Of a stretch of 64,000 bases of DNA, positions 25,922 through 35,077 are shown piece after piece; position 1 is the first letter of the stretch, and the number at the start of each line of letters is the position of its first letter. A model generated the notes under the pieces. It had not been told where the DNA came from. It saw only the letters and a list, made by a program, of their open reading frames with translations, and made no database searches. The position numbers and the translations under genes were made by a program. The DNA lies in assembly GCA_028712795.1 (NCBI GenBank), contig JAQTPT010000003.1, forward strand, positions 62,001-126,000, written 5' to 3'. Source of the stretch: Methylococcales bacterium (GTDB lineage Bacteria; Pseudomonadota; Gammaproteobacteria; Methylococcales; Methylomonadaceae).

Positions 25922-28792
25922 ATGTCTTTTATTAAAAGTCTCGAACCCGAACTTAACAAGCTCCCTGATGAATTGCGCGATTCCGTCGCGATATCGCTAA
26001 AGCAATTCCATGAAGAGCTAGCCGGGCTTAATCTCGATTTTAATCCGGCGCCTGAGATTATTGCATCCATGGTTAAGGTTTGGTGCTTCAGCTTGTTTAT
26101 TGCAGAAAGCTGTATGCGTCGGCCTGAGATGCTGCTTGATTTGGTTAATTCCGGCGATTTATCGACAATTTATAGTGACCATAGTTATGCCGGCAAATTG
26201 GCCTGCATGCAGATCGATAGCGAAGCCGGATTAATGCAGGAGCTGCGGCGTTTTAGGCAAAGGGAAATGATCAGGATTGCCTGGCGCGATTTGGCGGGCT
26301 GGGCGCAGCTTTCCGAAACACTGGCTGAATTGTCGTGGCTGGCTGATGCCTGCATTCAATACGCGCTGGCTTTTCTTTATAACCAAGCCTGTGGAAAACG
26401 CGGCACCCCTTTGCTATCGAATGGCAGTCCCCAGCAAATTATCGTATTGGGCATGGGTAAGCTGGGCGCGTATGAGCTGAATTATTCTTCGGATATCGAC
26501 TTGATTTTTGCTTACGCGGAAAACGGCGTATTACCCGATAGAAAAGAAACCAGTTATAGCGAGTTTTTTTCCAGGCTCTGCCAAAGCCTGGTCAAAGTGC
26601 TGGATGAAATCACCGTTGATGGTTTTGTATTCCGAACCGACATACGCTTAAGGCCTTTTGGCGATAGCGGCCCCATCATTATGTCATTTGATGGCATGGA
26701 GCACTATTACCAGACCCAGGCACGGGAATGGGAGCGTTATGCCATGATTAAAGCGCGTCAGGTCGCAGGGGATTTTAAAACCGGCCCGCAACTGATGGCG
26801 ATGCTGAAAGCCTTTGTCTACCGGCGTTATCTCGATTACGGCGCCTTTGAAGAGCTGCGTTCTTTAAAGGCGCAGATTACCCAGGAATTGCGGCGTAAAG
26901 ACCGCATGGAAAACATCAAGCTGGGTCCCGGCGGCATACGTGAAATCGAGTTTATTGGTCAAGCTTTCCAGCTAATACGCGGCGGCAATGAAAAGGCGTT
27001 GCAAACACGCGGCATCCTGGATGTACTGCGTGTTCTTGGTGAACTGGAATTACTTACGCCAAACGAAGCGGGGCAGTTGCAACAATCTTACTGTTTTCTG
27101 CGTAGGGTAGAAAACCATATTCAACAATATCAAGACCGGCAAGTTCATGATTTGCCCATAGACCCGGCAGTGCGGCAAATACTTGCTAACTCAATGGATT
27201 ATCCTGATTGGGTCACTTTTAAAAACCAACTGGATACGTTAAGGGCGCAGGTACATGCTGTATTTGATGACGTCTTTTCTCTGTCAAAGCAGGAAGTGAA
27301 AGACCAGCGTAGTCACCAGATTTGGACTGGCAAAGCGGATGATGCCGAATTACTGGATAACTTGAGCGCCTTTGGCTTTCAGCAAACCGAAGATTGTCTT
27401 GCAGCAATCAAGCATTTTAAAAATGGGGTCTCAATCAAGCGATTGACTTCCAAAGGCGCAAAGGTTCTTGACCGGCTGATGCCGCAAATGATTGAGGCGA
27501 TGCGTCAGGTTGACAACCCCGACCTTACCTTAAAACGTATGCTCGGTTTATTTGAAGCGGTTGTCGGCAGAAATGTCTATTTATCGTTATTGGCTGAAAA
27601 CCCCGATGCGTTAGCCCAGTTGCTTCGCCTGACATCAGCAAGCTCGTGGATTTGCGATTATTTGTCACGGTATCCGGTTTTATTTGATGAATTGCTGGAT
27701 ACGCGCACGCTCTTTGATCCCCTCAAAAAAGAGGATCTTGAAAAACAGCTAACCCGTTTGCTGGCTACTATCGGGGTACAAGACCTTGAGCAACTGATGA
27801 TAACGCTGCGGCAATTTAAACAACTGAATGTCTTACGGGTTGCCGCCGCCGACATAATGGGCGCGATTCCGCTCATGGTGGTCAGCGATTATTTGACCTG
27901 GATAGCCGAATGTATAGTGTCCCATGTCGTTGAGCGTGCCTGGCTTATTCTCACTGAAAAACATGGTAAGCCGCCTGGCAGCGATAACAGTTCCATAGGC
28001 TTTGCCATTATTGGTTTTGGCAAGCTGGGCGGTATTGAGTTGGGTTATGGCTCTGATGTGGATATGGTGTTTTTGTACGATTGCCAGGACGGCAATGCAC
28101 TCACCAACGGAAAAAAACCGGTTTCCTGCTCTCAATTTTATGGCCGTCTGGGACTTAAAGTCCGGCATATTCTGGACACCAAAATGTTGTCGGGCGTGCT
28201 TTATGACGTCGATATGCGTTTACGCCCCAGCGGGGATTCCGGTTTGCTGGTCACGCATATCAGCGCTTATGAGGACTATCTAAAAAATCAGGCGTGGACA
28301 TGGGAACATCAGGCTTTGGTCAGAGGGCGTTTTATTGCCGGTGACCTGCGCTTAAAAGCGCAATATGAAGCCATCCGGCGCAGAATCTTGAGCCTGCCCA
28401 GAGACTTGGCGCTGCTGAAAACCCAAGTGCGTGAAATGCGCGAAAAGATGCGTGACGCCTTGGCAACCAAAGAATCGAACAAGTTTGACCTAAAACAAAG
28501 CAAAGGCGGTATTGCTGATATTGAGTTTATAGTACAATTTGGTGTTTTAGCCCGCGCTGCAAAAAATGAAGCGTTAACGACCTACACGGATAATGTCAGG
28601 TTGCTTGAAGGCTTGCAGGAAGATGGGTTTATGTCCAAAACCGACGCGGAAACGTTGAAAGCGGCTTATTGCACTTATCGCGACTACGGCCATAAGCTGG
28701 TTTTGCAAGGCGAGCGGGTGGTTATTGATGAGGCTGAAGTGGTTGAAATTAGTAGGCAAGTTGAGCAAATATGGCGGGATTTAATGGAATGA
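25922..28792 (+). CDS. glnE: Bifunctional glutamine synthetase adenylyltransferase/deadenylase
   Basis: A 956-residue enzyme that adenylylates and deadenylylates glutamine synthetase in response to PII and glutamine. Two nucleotidyltransferase domains are visible: LGMGKLGAYELNYSSDIDLI in the N-terminal (deadenylylase) half, and GFGKLGGIELGYGSDVDMVF in the C-terminal (adenylylating) half. Each is followed by VDMRLRPSGDSGL- or DIRLRPFGDSGP-type motifs. LGPGGIREIEFIGQAFQLI marks the helical GlnD-like PII-UTase segment, repeated near the end as SKGGIADIEFIVQF. Length matches E. coli (946). ATG 25922 has only a weak Shine-Dalgarno. It is a single gene. Confidence 0.96.
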   Translation: MSFIKSLEPELNKLPDELRDSVAISLKQFHEELAGLNLDFNPAPEIIASMVKVWCFSLFIAESCMRRPEMLLDLVNSGDLSTIYSDHSYAGKLACMQIDSEAGLMQELRRFRQREMIRIAWRDLAGWAQLSETLAELSWLADACIQYALAFLYNQACGKRGTPLLSNGSPQQIIVLGMGKLGAYELNYSSDIDLIFAYAENGVLPDRKETSYSEFFSRLCQSLVKVLDEITVDGFVFRTDIRLRPFGDSGPIIMSFDGMEHYYQTQAREWERYAMIKARQVAGDFKTGPQLMAMLKAFVYRRYLDYGAFEELRSLKAQITQELRRKDRMENIKLGPGGIREIEFIGQAFQLIRGGNEKALQTRGILDVLRVLGELELLTPNEAGQLQQSYCFLRRVENHIQQYQDRQVHDLPIDPAVRQILANSMDYPDWVTFKNQLDTLRAQVHAVFDDVFSLSKQEVKDQRSHQIWTGKADDAELLDNLSAFGFQQTEDCLAAIKHFKNGVSIKRLTSKGAKVLDRLMPQMIEAMRQVDNPDLTLKRMLGLFEAVVGRNVYLSLLAENPDALAQLLRLTSASSWICDYLSRYPVLFDELLDTRTLFDPLKKEDLEKQLTRLLATIGVQDLEQLMITLRQFKQLNVLRVAAADIMGAIPLMVVSDYLTWIAECIVSHVVERAWLILTEKHGKPPGSDNSSIGFAIIGFGKLGGIELGYGSDVDMVFLYDCQDGNALTNGKKPVSCSQFYGRLGLKVRHILDTKMLSGVLYDVDMRLRPSGDSGLLVTHISAYEDYLKNQAWTWEHQALVRGRFIAGDLRLKAQYEAIRRRILSLPRDLALLKTQVREMREKMRDALATKESNKFDLKQSKGGIADIEFIVQFGVLARAAKNEALTTYTDNVRLLEGLQEDGFMSKTDAETLKAAYCTYRDYGHKLVLQGERVVIDEAEVVEISRQVEQIWRDLME

Positions 28793-29066
28793 GGCTCACA
28801 GCAGGATGCGTTTTGTTTATCCTTCTAGTTCCGCTTTTATCAAGAATTGGACGCTGGTGATCGTCAAATAGCGGCCAATACCGGTCATTGAGAGATCAGT
28901 AATCTTTGCGTGTTGTTTACTCTAAATGCTTGTTAAGCCACTAAAGAATGGCATCGAATCGAATGTGTCAATTAATGTTGTAAAAGTTGCATTGGAAATT
29001 TTTTGTCTACTTAGACTAGCAGAGGATATGATAATGGTATCTAGTTAATAGTTTGCAGGTAAAGCC

Positions 29067-29507
29067 ATGTCCGATTTTGATGAACAAGATGTAAGAATTG
29101 CCGAAATTCTTCTTGATACAACTCTTCTTGATGTAGATGACATTCCAGAAGTTAGTCGTGAATCTTTAGAAAAGTATTTTGCCCATCTAAAATCTAACCT
29201 AAAGTTTCCCTGTTATCTTACGGGCATTGAGGACTTTCCTTGGGAAGAAAGTTACGTTTTCGGTTATGGCAGTAAAGCAGAGTATGAAAAGCTGAAAAAG
29301 AAACAACCCTCTTACACAGATAAGTTTAACTTACTAAACATGGACGAAGAAATTAACGAAGATTACGGATTACTTGTTGATGTTGAGCGTACTTCAGATA
29401 ACAAAAAATTTACCTTACCGCTAGCCGATTTGAAAGCTATCGACGAACATTCTAAGAATTATCAACTCCTTGATGATTATTCCGTATGGTTTGTGAACAA
29501 CAGATAG
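29067..29507 (+). CDS. Acidic hypothetical protein, 146 residues
   Basis: A soluble, strongly acidic protein (MSDFDEQDVRIAEILLDTTL; LDVDDIPEVSRESLEKYFAH) with LKFPCYLTGIEDFPWEESYV and YGLLVDVERTSDNKKFTLPL. The combination CYLTGIEDFPWEE..Y is seen in a small bacterial family sometimes labelled calcium-binding, of unknown role. A start at ATG 29067 follows AGGTAAAGCC, a fair Shine-Dalgarno. It may form a unit with the YgiT-type zinc-finger gene 176 bases downstream, although direct repeats lie between them. Function not recognised. Confidence 0.6.
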   Translation: MSDFDEQDVRIAEILLDTTLLDVDDIPEVSRESLEKYFAHLKSNLKFPCYLTGIEDFPWEESYVFGYGSKAEYEKLKKKQPSYTDKFNLLNMDEEINEDYGLLVDVERTSDNKKFTLPLADLKAIDEHSKNYQLLDDYSVWFVNNR

Positions 29508-29587
29508 CTTATTGGGTTTGTTCTATCAAGTTTGCCATGCTTTGGTGTTTTTGACGAATGCCCGAAATGGGTCGTAAGTAGCCAGTT

Positions 29588-29654
29588 AACACGAAAAATA
29601 CAATCTTTAAGGCAATGGACGTCAACACATAAGATGCAATCTGTAGGGCAATGG
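29588..29654. repeat. Two imperfect 31-base direct repeats
   Basis: AACACGAAAAATACAATCTT then TAAGGCAATGG (29588-29618) recurs as AACACATAAGATGCAATCTG then TAGGGCAATGG (29624-29654), with a 36-base period and about 24 of 31 positions shared. They end 28 bases before the zinc-finger gene start and could be paired operator sites or duplicated sequence. Confidence 0.6.
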
Positions 29655-29682
29655 TCATAAGATTTTAAAGTTAGGAGCTAAG

Positions 29683-29898
29683 ATGGAATGTTTTTATTGT
29701 AAAGGCCGCATGATAAAAAGTAATGCGCCCTTTAGTGCAGACCGAAATGGCTATCATATTTCATGGGAATCCGTTCCGGCTTGGGTATGTACACAATGTG
29801 GAGAGGCTTTTTTTGAAGAAAATGAAATCAATCATATTCAAAAAGCATTACAGAAAATTGATCATGAAACATTGGCGTTGACATCAAAAGTCGCCTAA
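29683..29898 (+). CDS. YgiT-type zinc-finger protein (MqsA-like antitoxin domain, no partner)
   Basis: A 71-residue protein with FYCKG (Cys3, Cys6) and VCTQCGEAFFEENEI; the CxxC...CxxC zinc site plus the GEAFFEENE tail defines the YgiT/MqsA N-terminal domain. MqsA-type antitoxins usually continue with a helix-turn-helix; this one stops after the zinc domain, as in many short family members that accompany a DUF4258 toxin. No toxin gene is present upstream or downstream, so it looks orphaned. GGAG lies seven bases before ATG. Repeats upstream (29588-29654) may be its operator. Confidence 0.8.
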   Translation: MECFYCKGRMIKSNAPFSADRNGYHISWESVPAWVCTQCGEAFFEENEINHIQKALQKIDHETLALTSKVA

Positions 29899-30030
29899 GC
29901 AGATGTTTTTGGCTGTGCGGCTGATTCAAGTCCATCGTTTTCAAAAAAACATCTAAAGTAAAAATTTACAAAACCTTTAATTTATCTGTTTAAATAAAAA
30001 TACTGAAACACTACTGCTGGAGAATAAACG

Positions 30031-30954
30031 ATGACGATGGACGATAGAGACGGCGTAATTTGGCTGGATGGGAAATGGGTTGAATGGCGCGAAGCGAAAG
30101 TCCATGTGCTGACGCATACCTTGCACTATGGACTGGGCGTGTTTGAGGGCATACGTGCGTATCACGCTGAAAAAGGCACCGCTATTTTCAGGATGCAGGA
30201 GCATACGGATCGCCTGTTCCGTTCAGCGCACATCATGAATATGCCCATGCCGTTTACCAAGGAAGAGATGAATCAGGTGCAGCGTGATGCCGTTGCCAAA
30301 AACAATCTGGACAGCGCCTATATCCGCAGCATGTGCTTTTTCGGCTCCGAAGGCATGGGTCTCCGGGCGGACAATCTGAAAGTTCATGTCATGGTTGCCG
30401 CATGGCCTTGGGGCGCTTATCTGGGCGCGGATAGCATAGAGCATGGCATCCGTATCCGCACGTCTTCTTATATCCGCAATCATCACAACAGCACAATGTG
30501 CAAAGCCAAAGCCAATGGCAATTACATCAACTCCATTCTGGCGCTGCAAGAAGCCTTGTCGAATGGTTATGATGAAGCGTTAATGCTGGATCATGAAGGT
30601 TTTGCGGCGGAAGGCAGCGCTGAAAACCTGTTTATCGTTCGGCGTGGCAAGATTTACACGCCTGAAACCACCTCCGCGCTGGAAGGCATTACCCGTGATA
30701 CGGTAATGATCATTGCCAGAGAGCAAGGCTTTGAAGTCATCGAAAAACGCATTACCCGCGATGAAATTTATGTCGCTGATGAAGCGTTCTTTACCGGTTC
30801 TGCCGCTGAAGTGACCCCGATACGGGAATTGGATAATCGTAAAATAGGCTGTGGCAGCCGTGGCGAAGTGACCGAAAAATTACAGTCACTCTATTTCGAT
30901 TATGTGCATGGACGCCGGGACGACCATGCCGATTGGTTGACTTACGTCAATTAA
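30031..30954 (+). CDS. ilvE: Branched-chain amino acid aminotransferase
   Basis: A 307-residue PLP enzyme that makes valine, leucine and isoleucine from their 2-oxo acids. DGVIWLDGKWVEWREAKVHV, LTHTLHYGLGVFEGIRAY, SSYIRNHHNSTMCKAKANGN (with the PLP lysine) and LDHEGFAAEGSAENLF are the fold-type IV IlvE signatures, and FFTGSAAEVTPI closes the active site. Length equals E. coli IlvE (309). GGAG lies ten bases before ATG. The stop is four bases before the TTG of waaF, so ilvE and the two heptosyltransferase genes likely form one operon. Confidence 0.95.
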   Translation: MTMDDRDGVIWLDGKWVEWREAKVHVLTHTLHYGLGVFEGIRAYHAEKGTAIFRMQEHTDRLFRSAHIMNMPMPFTKEEMNQVQRDAVAKNNLDSAYIRSMCFFGSEGMGLRADNLKVHVMVAAWPWGAYLGADSIEHGIRIRTSSYIRNHHNSTMCKAKANGNYINSILALQEALSNGYDEALMLDHEGFAAEGSAENLFIVRRGKIYTPETTSALEGITRDTVMIIAREQGFEVIEKRITRDEIYVADEAFFTGSAAEVTPIRELDNRKIGCGSRGEVTEKLQSLYFDYVHGRRDDHADWLTYVN

Positions 30955-30958
30955 GGCT

Positions 30959-31963
30959 TTGAAAAAATCACCCCGGATTCTTGTCGTCGGCCCGTCATGG
31001 GTAGGCGACATGGTGATGGCGCAAAGCCTGTTTATCACCCTGAAAAATGCCCGACCTGATTGTCAAATTGACGTTTTGGCCCCAACGTGGTCATTAGCCT
31101 TGCTGGAAAGAATGCCCGAGGTTGCAAAAGCGATCGCCATGCCTTTATCGCACGGTCAGTTGGGTTTACTGGATAGAATCAAACAAGGCAGAAAGTTACG
31201 GTTTGAATGTTACGATCATGCAATCCTCTTGCCGAACTCCTGGAAATCGGCACTCATTCCCTATTTTGCCAATATACCCGTTCGTACCGGTTATATTGGT
31301 GAATTTCGCTGGGGCTTGCTTAACGATGCCAGAAAACTGGATAAAAGCTTGCTGACCATGACCGTCCAGCGCTTTGTCGCATTAGGCTTGCCTGACACTG
31401 CGCCATTACCGCCAGAATGCCCGATTCCCACTCTCTTGATTAACCATGAACAGCAAAATGCGGTTGTCAAAAAATTTAATTTAACACCCTCAGAAAAAAT
31501 ATTAGCCTTATGCCCCGGCGCTGAATATGGCGCTGCGAAGCGCTGGCCGGCAAATTATTTTGCTGAAGTTGCCCGGCATAAAATTGCCCGGGGTTGGCAG
31601 GTTTGGCTGTTTGGTTCTGATAAAGATAAAGCGGCAGCTGAACAAATTAAAAGTGAAGTTTCCGGGGATTGCATCGATTTTACGGGTCGGACATCACTTG
31701 CCGAAGCCGTGGATTTGTTGTCTCTGGTTGATACAGTGGTGACCAATGATTCGGGCTTAATGCATGTTGCGGCAGCGCTGGATAAAGAAATAATAGCCCT
31801 TTATGGCTCATCCGACCCCAATTTTACGCCGCCGCTCAATGCCAAGGCCCACGTCATTTCTCTAAATCTTGATTGTTCTCCCTGTTTTAAACGCGAATGT
31901 CCATTAGGCCATACCCGGTGTTTGACTGACATTAAACCCGGCCAAGTGATTGATGTCATTTAA
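30959..31963 (+). CDS. waaF: Lipopolysaccharide heptosyltransferase II
   Basis: A 334-residue GT9 enzyme adding the second heptose to the LPS inner core at the cytoplasmic face. The N-terminus (RILVVGPSWVGDMVMAQSLF) is the WaaF hallmark; CPGAEYGAAKRWPANYFAEV and VTNDSGLMHVAAALDKEIIA with LYGSSDPNFTPP are nucleotide-sugar-binding motifs. It begins with TTG, four bases after ilvE, without an obvious Shine-Dalgarno, implying coupled translation. waaC follows after 18 bases. Confidence 0.93.
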   Translation: MKKSPRILVVGPSWVGDMVMAQSLFITLKNARPDCQIDVLAPTWSLALLERMPEVAKAIAMPLSHGQLGLLDRIKQGRKLRFECYDHAILLPNSWKSALIPYFANIPVRTGYIGEFRWGLLNDARKLDKSLLTMTVQRFVALGLPDTAPLPPECPIPTLLINHEQQNAVVKKFNLTPSEKILALCPGAEYGAAKRWPANYFAEVARHKIARGWQVWLFGSDKDKAAAEQIKSEVSGDCIDFTGRTSLAEAVDLLSLVDTVVTNDSGLMHVAAALDKEIIALYGSSDPNFTPPLNAKAHVISLNLDCSPCFKRECPLGHTRCLTDIKPGQVIDVI

Positions 31964-31981
31964 CAGGCGAAAGGATCATTT

Positions 31982-32977
31982 TTGAAAATCGCAATCGTTA
32001 AGCTCTCTGCGCTGGGCGACATCGTTCATGCCATGGTTGCGCTTCAATTTATTAAAGCGTATTCGCCCGCTATTCAAATTGACTGGATTGTTGAGGAGCA
32101 TTTTGCCGAAATTTTAAAAAACAACCCCGATATAGACCATATTTTAACGGTCAACCTGAAATCCTTAAAAAGCAATAAGGCGGGTATTTTTCAGCAAATC
32201 AAAGCCATCCGGAACTACGCGGTAAATCATTATGACTTAGTCATTGATGCGCAAGGGCTAATTAAATCGGCTGTCATCGCAAAACTGATCGGAAAGACCA
32301 TCGCCGGATTTGATGCCCATTCAATCAGGGAAAAAGCCGCCTCGTGGTTTTATGATGTCAAATTAGCCTGCTCTTTCGACACTAACGCCATCGTCAGGAA
32401 TGTCTTTATTCTATGCAACCCCTTAGGGATAAACATCACAGAGGAGCAAATCCTAAACAAAAAACCGTTTTTATTTTTTAATAATGAAGACCCGCAAATT
32501 TACAGTTTTTTGCAAAGTGACCGGAAAAATATTGTTCTGGTTATCGGCTCAAGTTGGGACAGTAAAAATTATCCGGCGGAAAAGTTTGTAAAAATAGCAT
32601 TGGCGTTGCAGCAAAACTGCCTGGTAGTTTGGGGCAGTGAGCAAGAAAGAGAAAAAGCAAACTGGATGTCCACGCAATCCGGCAATATTCAAGTTATGCC
32701 CAGGTTGGATTTGAACAGTTTAAAAGCCCTGATTGCCAAAGCGGATTTATTGATTGGTAATGATACCGGGCCTACCCATATTGCATGGGCTTTAAACCGG
32801 CCATCAATTACGATTTTCGGTCCTACACCTATCCGAATGGCTTATCAAACCGGCATCAATAAAGTGGTTAAATCGGTTTCCATAGTCAATCCCTATAAGC
32901 TGAACAGACAGGATTATTCGATCAAGGACATTGACGAAAATGAAATTATTGAACTGGCGAAGGTTTTGTTGCACTGA
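31982..32977 (+). CDS. waaC: Lipopolysaccharide heptosyltransferase I
   Basis: A 331-residue GT9 enzyme transferring the first heptose onto Kdo2-lipid A. The start KIAIVKLSALGDIVHAMVAL and the segments YDLVIDAQGLIKSAVIAKLI, GSSWDSKNYPAEKFV and LIGNDTGPTHIAWALNRPSI with IFGPTP are characteristic of WaaC. It starts with TTG; AAAGG lies seven bases upstream. Last gene of the ilvE-waaF-waaC unit; no convincing terminator was seen after it. Confidence 0.93.
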   Translation: MKIAIVKLSALGDIVHAMVALQFIKAYSPAIQIDWIVEEHFAEILKNNPDIDHILTVNLKSLKSNKAGIFQQIKAIRNYAVNHYDLVIDAQGLIKSAVIAKLIGKTIAGFDAHSIREKAASWFYDVKLACSFDTNAIVRNVFILCNPLGINITEEQILNKKPFLFFNNEDPQIYSFLQSDRKNIVLVIGSSWDSKNYPAEKFVKIALALQQNCLVVWGSEQEREKANWMSTQSGNIQVMPRLDLNSLKALIAKADLLIGNDTGPTHIAWALNRPSITIFGPTPIRMAYQTGINKVVKSVSIVNPYKLNRQDYSIKDIDENEIIELAKVLLH

Positions 32978-33120
32978 ATTTGATTTCCAGTCGAGTAGGA
33001 CGTGAGGCATGCGCCTTTTTCCTGGAAAAGGAGAGCATTTGGAATCTGGTTTTGAAAGAAAGATCGCAGTACGAATGTAATTCGGATTTGATCGTAGAAT
33101 CAGCCAGCACTTGAATCATT

Positions 33121-34097
33121 CTAAGACTCGGAATTTAGTGTTGAAATTGGTTTATACGATACCATCAAAGAATTTGCTGAACTATCTGCAAAGGAAAATG
33201 TAAGTGATCTATGTTGCGTAAGTGATTCGCAAGCACGAGCATAAAAACTGGGAACCTTCAGATTAATAATGGTTCTGTAAAAAATCATATGCTTTACGCG
33301 ATGCTCAACTTTTAAGATGTAAATGTACAAAATATGCAGGCGCTCCTCTTCTTCAGCAATCTTAGCGTATGCTTGCCTTTCAAGCGTCAAGCGTAACTTG
33401 ATTAAATCGGTGAACTCATGAAAATGATCAGAGCACCAAACCGCGTCCGGACATACGCTTGAAAGCCATTGATAATGCCAGCACCTCGGTCGCTACCCAG
33501 GCCTTTAGCGATGAACTGGTGGTCTTTAAGTTCAGAGAAGTGCTTCTTCCAGGTATCTCCTTTACGGTCAGATGCCAACTCAATCCTTAGGATAGCCGTA
33601 CTGACGGGGTCGATGGTGACCAGAATGGGACAGCCTAAAGCAAAAATTTCATCGCTCAAATAGAAAATGAGATAGGGCATGCCAATATTGAGCGTATTGG
33701 ACAAGCAACTGCCGAAAAACGTAAGCCGCTCGCTAACCATACCGATTGAGTCATGGGGATAACCCAATACGCGCAAGATTTCACTTATACGGGCTATGGG
33801 AACTTGGCCTTCAAGGCGCATCAGGGCGATGAAGGCATCAAGCTCAAACTTGGCGGAGACGGTTTCAAGGCGCTGAATGCTGAACAGTTCGCTCAAACAC
33901 AACATCGTCATACCGATCATTTGATACAAAAAGGTTCGGGATATTTGGTATCGTTGGGCTAAGGCGGTTCTTGCACCATAAATCCCTTGGCAAGCCAACG
34001 CTTGCACAACGGGATTTATACGCCTTTGGGTGTCGAGATCTAAGCGGCGGGTAAATTTAATGGCGTTCTCTTTGAGTGTGGGTTTTCTAAATGTATA
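33121..34097 (-). pseudogene. Decayed transposase-like gene
   Basis: The minus strand is open from 34097 without an ATG: FRKPTLKENAIKFTRRLDLD, then TQRRINPVVQALACQGIYGA and RTALAQRYQISRTFLYQM, which looks like an HTH DNA-binding domain. Next come VTIDPVSTAILRIELASDRK and LKDHQFIAKGLGSDRGAGII, with conserved acidic residues as in DDE-type transposases. Near 33418 the frame breaks after LIIF; the next frame continues HEFTDLIKLRLTLERQAYAK and IAEEEERL, which fits the helical tail of such proteins. Downstream of 33330 resemblance is lost. It has no start codon, at least one frameshift and no visible terminal repeats, so it is inactive. The IS family was not identified. Confidence 0.7.
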
Positions 34098-34437
34098 TCA
34101 CAACACCTGAGAGTTTTTTGTCAAACTGTTAACTGGAAAATGAATGGTGCCGCATTTTCGATAGATTTTGTAACATCATCAGCAAAGGCAGATGAAGCTA
34201 TCATATGAAGGCTCAATACCACAGGGGATAATGTAATTCTTTTTGATCCTTTTAGCATATAGTCCTTAAAATGTGACAAATTGTTTGCTCTAAGTTAATG
34301 GTATTGACGATTGGTATAGAATCGCTATATTGAAATTGAAGAGAGCCCAATCCAAAGTAAATTCACCTTAATTTGCCGTATGCACACGTCCTCTCATCCA
34401 AGGTAATAATCTTACAATATGTGCAGGGATACCTCAT
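34098..34437. other. Intergenic region, nothing recognised
   Basis: AT-rich sequence between the transposase remnant and the end of nsrR. GCAAAGGCAGATGAAGC and similar short repeats are present by chance only; no promoter, repeat or small gene could be supported. Confidence 0.4.
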
Positions 34438-34887
34438 CTATTCCAAGTTTTTAGATATTTCATTCAGAGGTTGCACATCAGTTACTGCCCCTAACAACAC
34501 ATCTGCCAGAGTCGCTGCATCCAGCACTTGTAAATAGGCATCCCCCGCGCGAGCTAAGAGGAGCTTTAAGCCGCAGTTTGGTAGTAACCGGCAGCGCTGC
34601 TGTGCCGGATCAAAGCATTCTACCCAGTTAAAATGAGTTTCCATTCCGCGCATCACGTCACCAATGCTTATCATTTCCGGGGAGCGCTGCAATGATAAGC
34701 CGCCACCCTTGCCACGCGTTGTGTTAATAAACCCCTTACCCCCCAGTTGATGAACAACCTTCACCAAATGATTGCGGGAAATATTATAAAAATCAGCAAT
34801 TTCTGGAATTGTAGCCTGTCTGTTCGGCGACATTGCAAGATAAATTAGCACTCTAAGTGCGTAATCTGTGTAACTGGTAATTTGCAT
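34438..34887 (-). CDS. nsrR: NsrR, nitric-oxide-sensing Rrf2 family repressor
   Basis: A 149-residue Rrf2 regulator. The start MQITSYTDYALRVLIYLAMS and the winged helix IADFYNISRNHLVKVVHQLG with TTRGKGGGLSL are typical of NsrR. Cys91, Cys99 and Cys105 (VECFDPAQQRCRLLPNC) match the three ligands of the NsrR [4Fe-4S] cluster, which is nitrosylated by NO. It represses NO-defence and denitrification genes until NO arrives. It is divergent from narK, with an NsrR-type palindrome (34920-34942) 33 bases before its own start, so it probably controls both itself and the nitrate/nitrite/NO reduction genes to its right. Confidence 0.92.
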   Translation of the reverse strand: MQITSYTDYALRVLIYLAMSPNRQATIPEIADFYNISRNHLVKVVHQLGGKGFINTTRGKGGGLSLQRSPEMISIGDVMRGMETHFNWVECFDPAQQRCRLLPNCGLKLLLARAGDAYLQVLDAATLADVLLGAVTDVQPLNEISKNLE

Positions 34888-34919
34888 GTTGATTGCTTCC
34901 GGGAAAAGAATTATAGTAT

Positions 34920-34942
34920 AAGCTGTATTTATAATACATCTT
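34920..34942. promoter_or_regulatory. NsrR-type operator between nsrR and narK
   Basis: A 23-base near-palindrome with half-sites AAGCTGTATTT and AATACATCTT around a central TAT. It fits the known proteobacterial NsrR consensus of two AAGNTGNATTT-like arms in inverted orientation. For nsrR it would overlap the spacer and -35 region of a promoter with TATAAT at 34915-34910 (minus strand). For narK it lies just upstream of a TATATT at 34955-34960. This position suits repression of both genes. Confidence 0.75.
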
Positions 34943-35077
34943 AAAGTTAAGTTGTATATTCTTAAGAGCTATTTTCTCAAAAATTATACTGCAAGCCTAC
35001 CTTTCGCGAAGGCGGGACGCGGTAACAGGAGATTGCTGGATAAGCTCAAATTATTTAACGTGCAAGCAAGGATTATT

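Noticed and set aside
29588..29654. CRISPR-like pair of repeats
   Set aside because: Only two imperfect copies with a five-base gap; too few and too close for a CRISPR array.
34980..35075. FNR box upstream of narK
   Set aside because: TTG...CTCAA-like pieces are present (near 35034-35050), but the arms and spacing do not match TTGAT-N4-ATCAA.
34952..35077. 42-residue N-terminal extension of NarK
   Set aside because: It starts inside the promoter region, is not hydrophobic in NarK fashion, and ATG 35078 has a better ribosome site and matches family starts.
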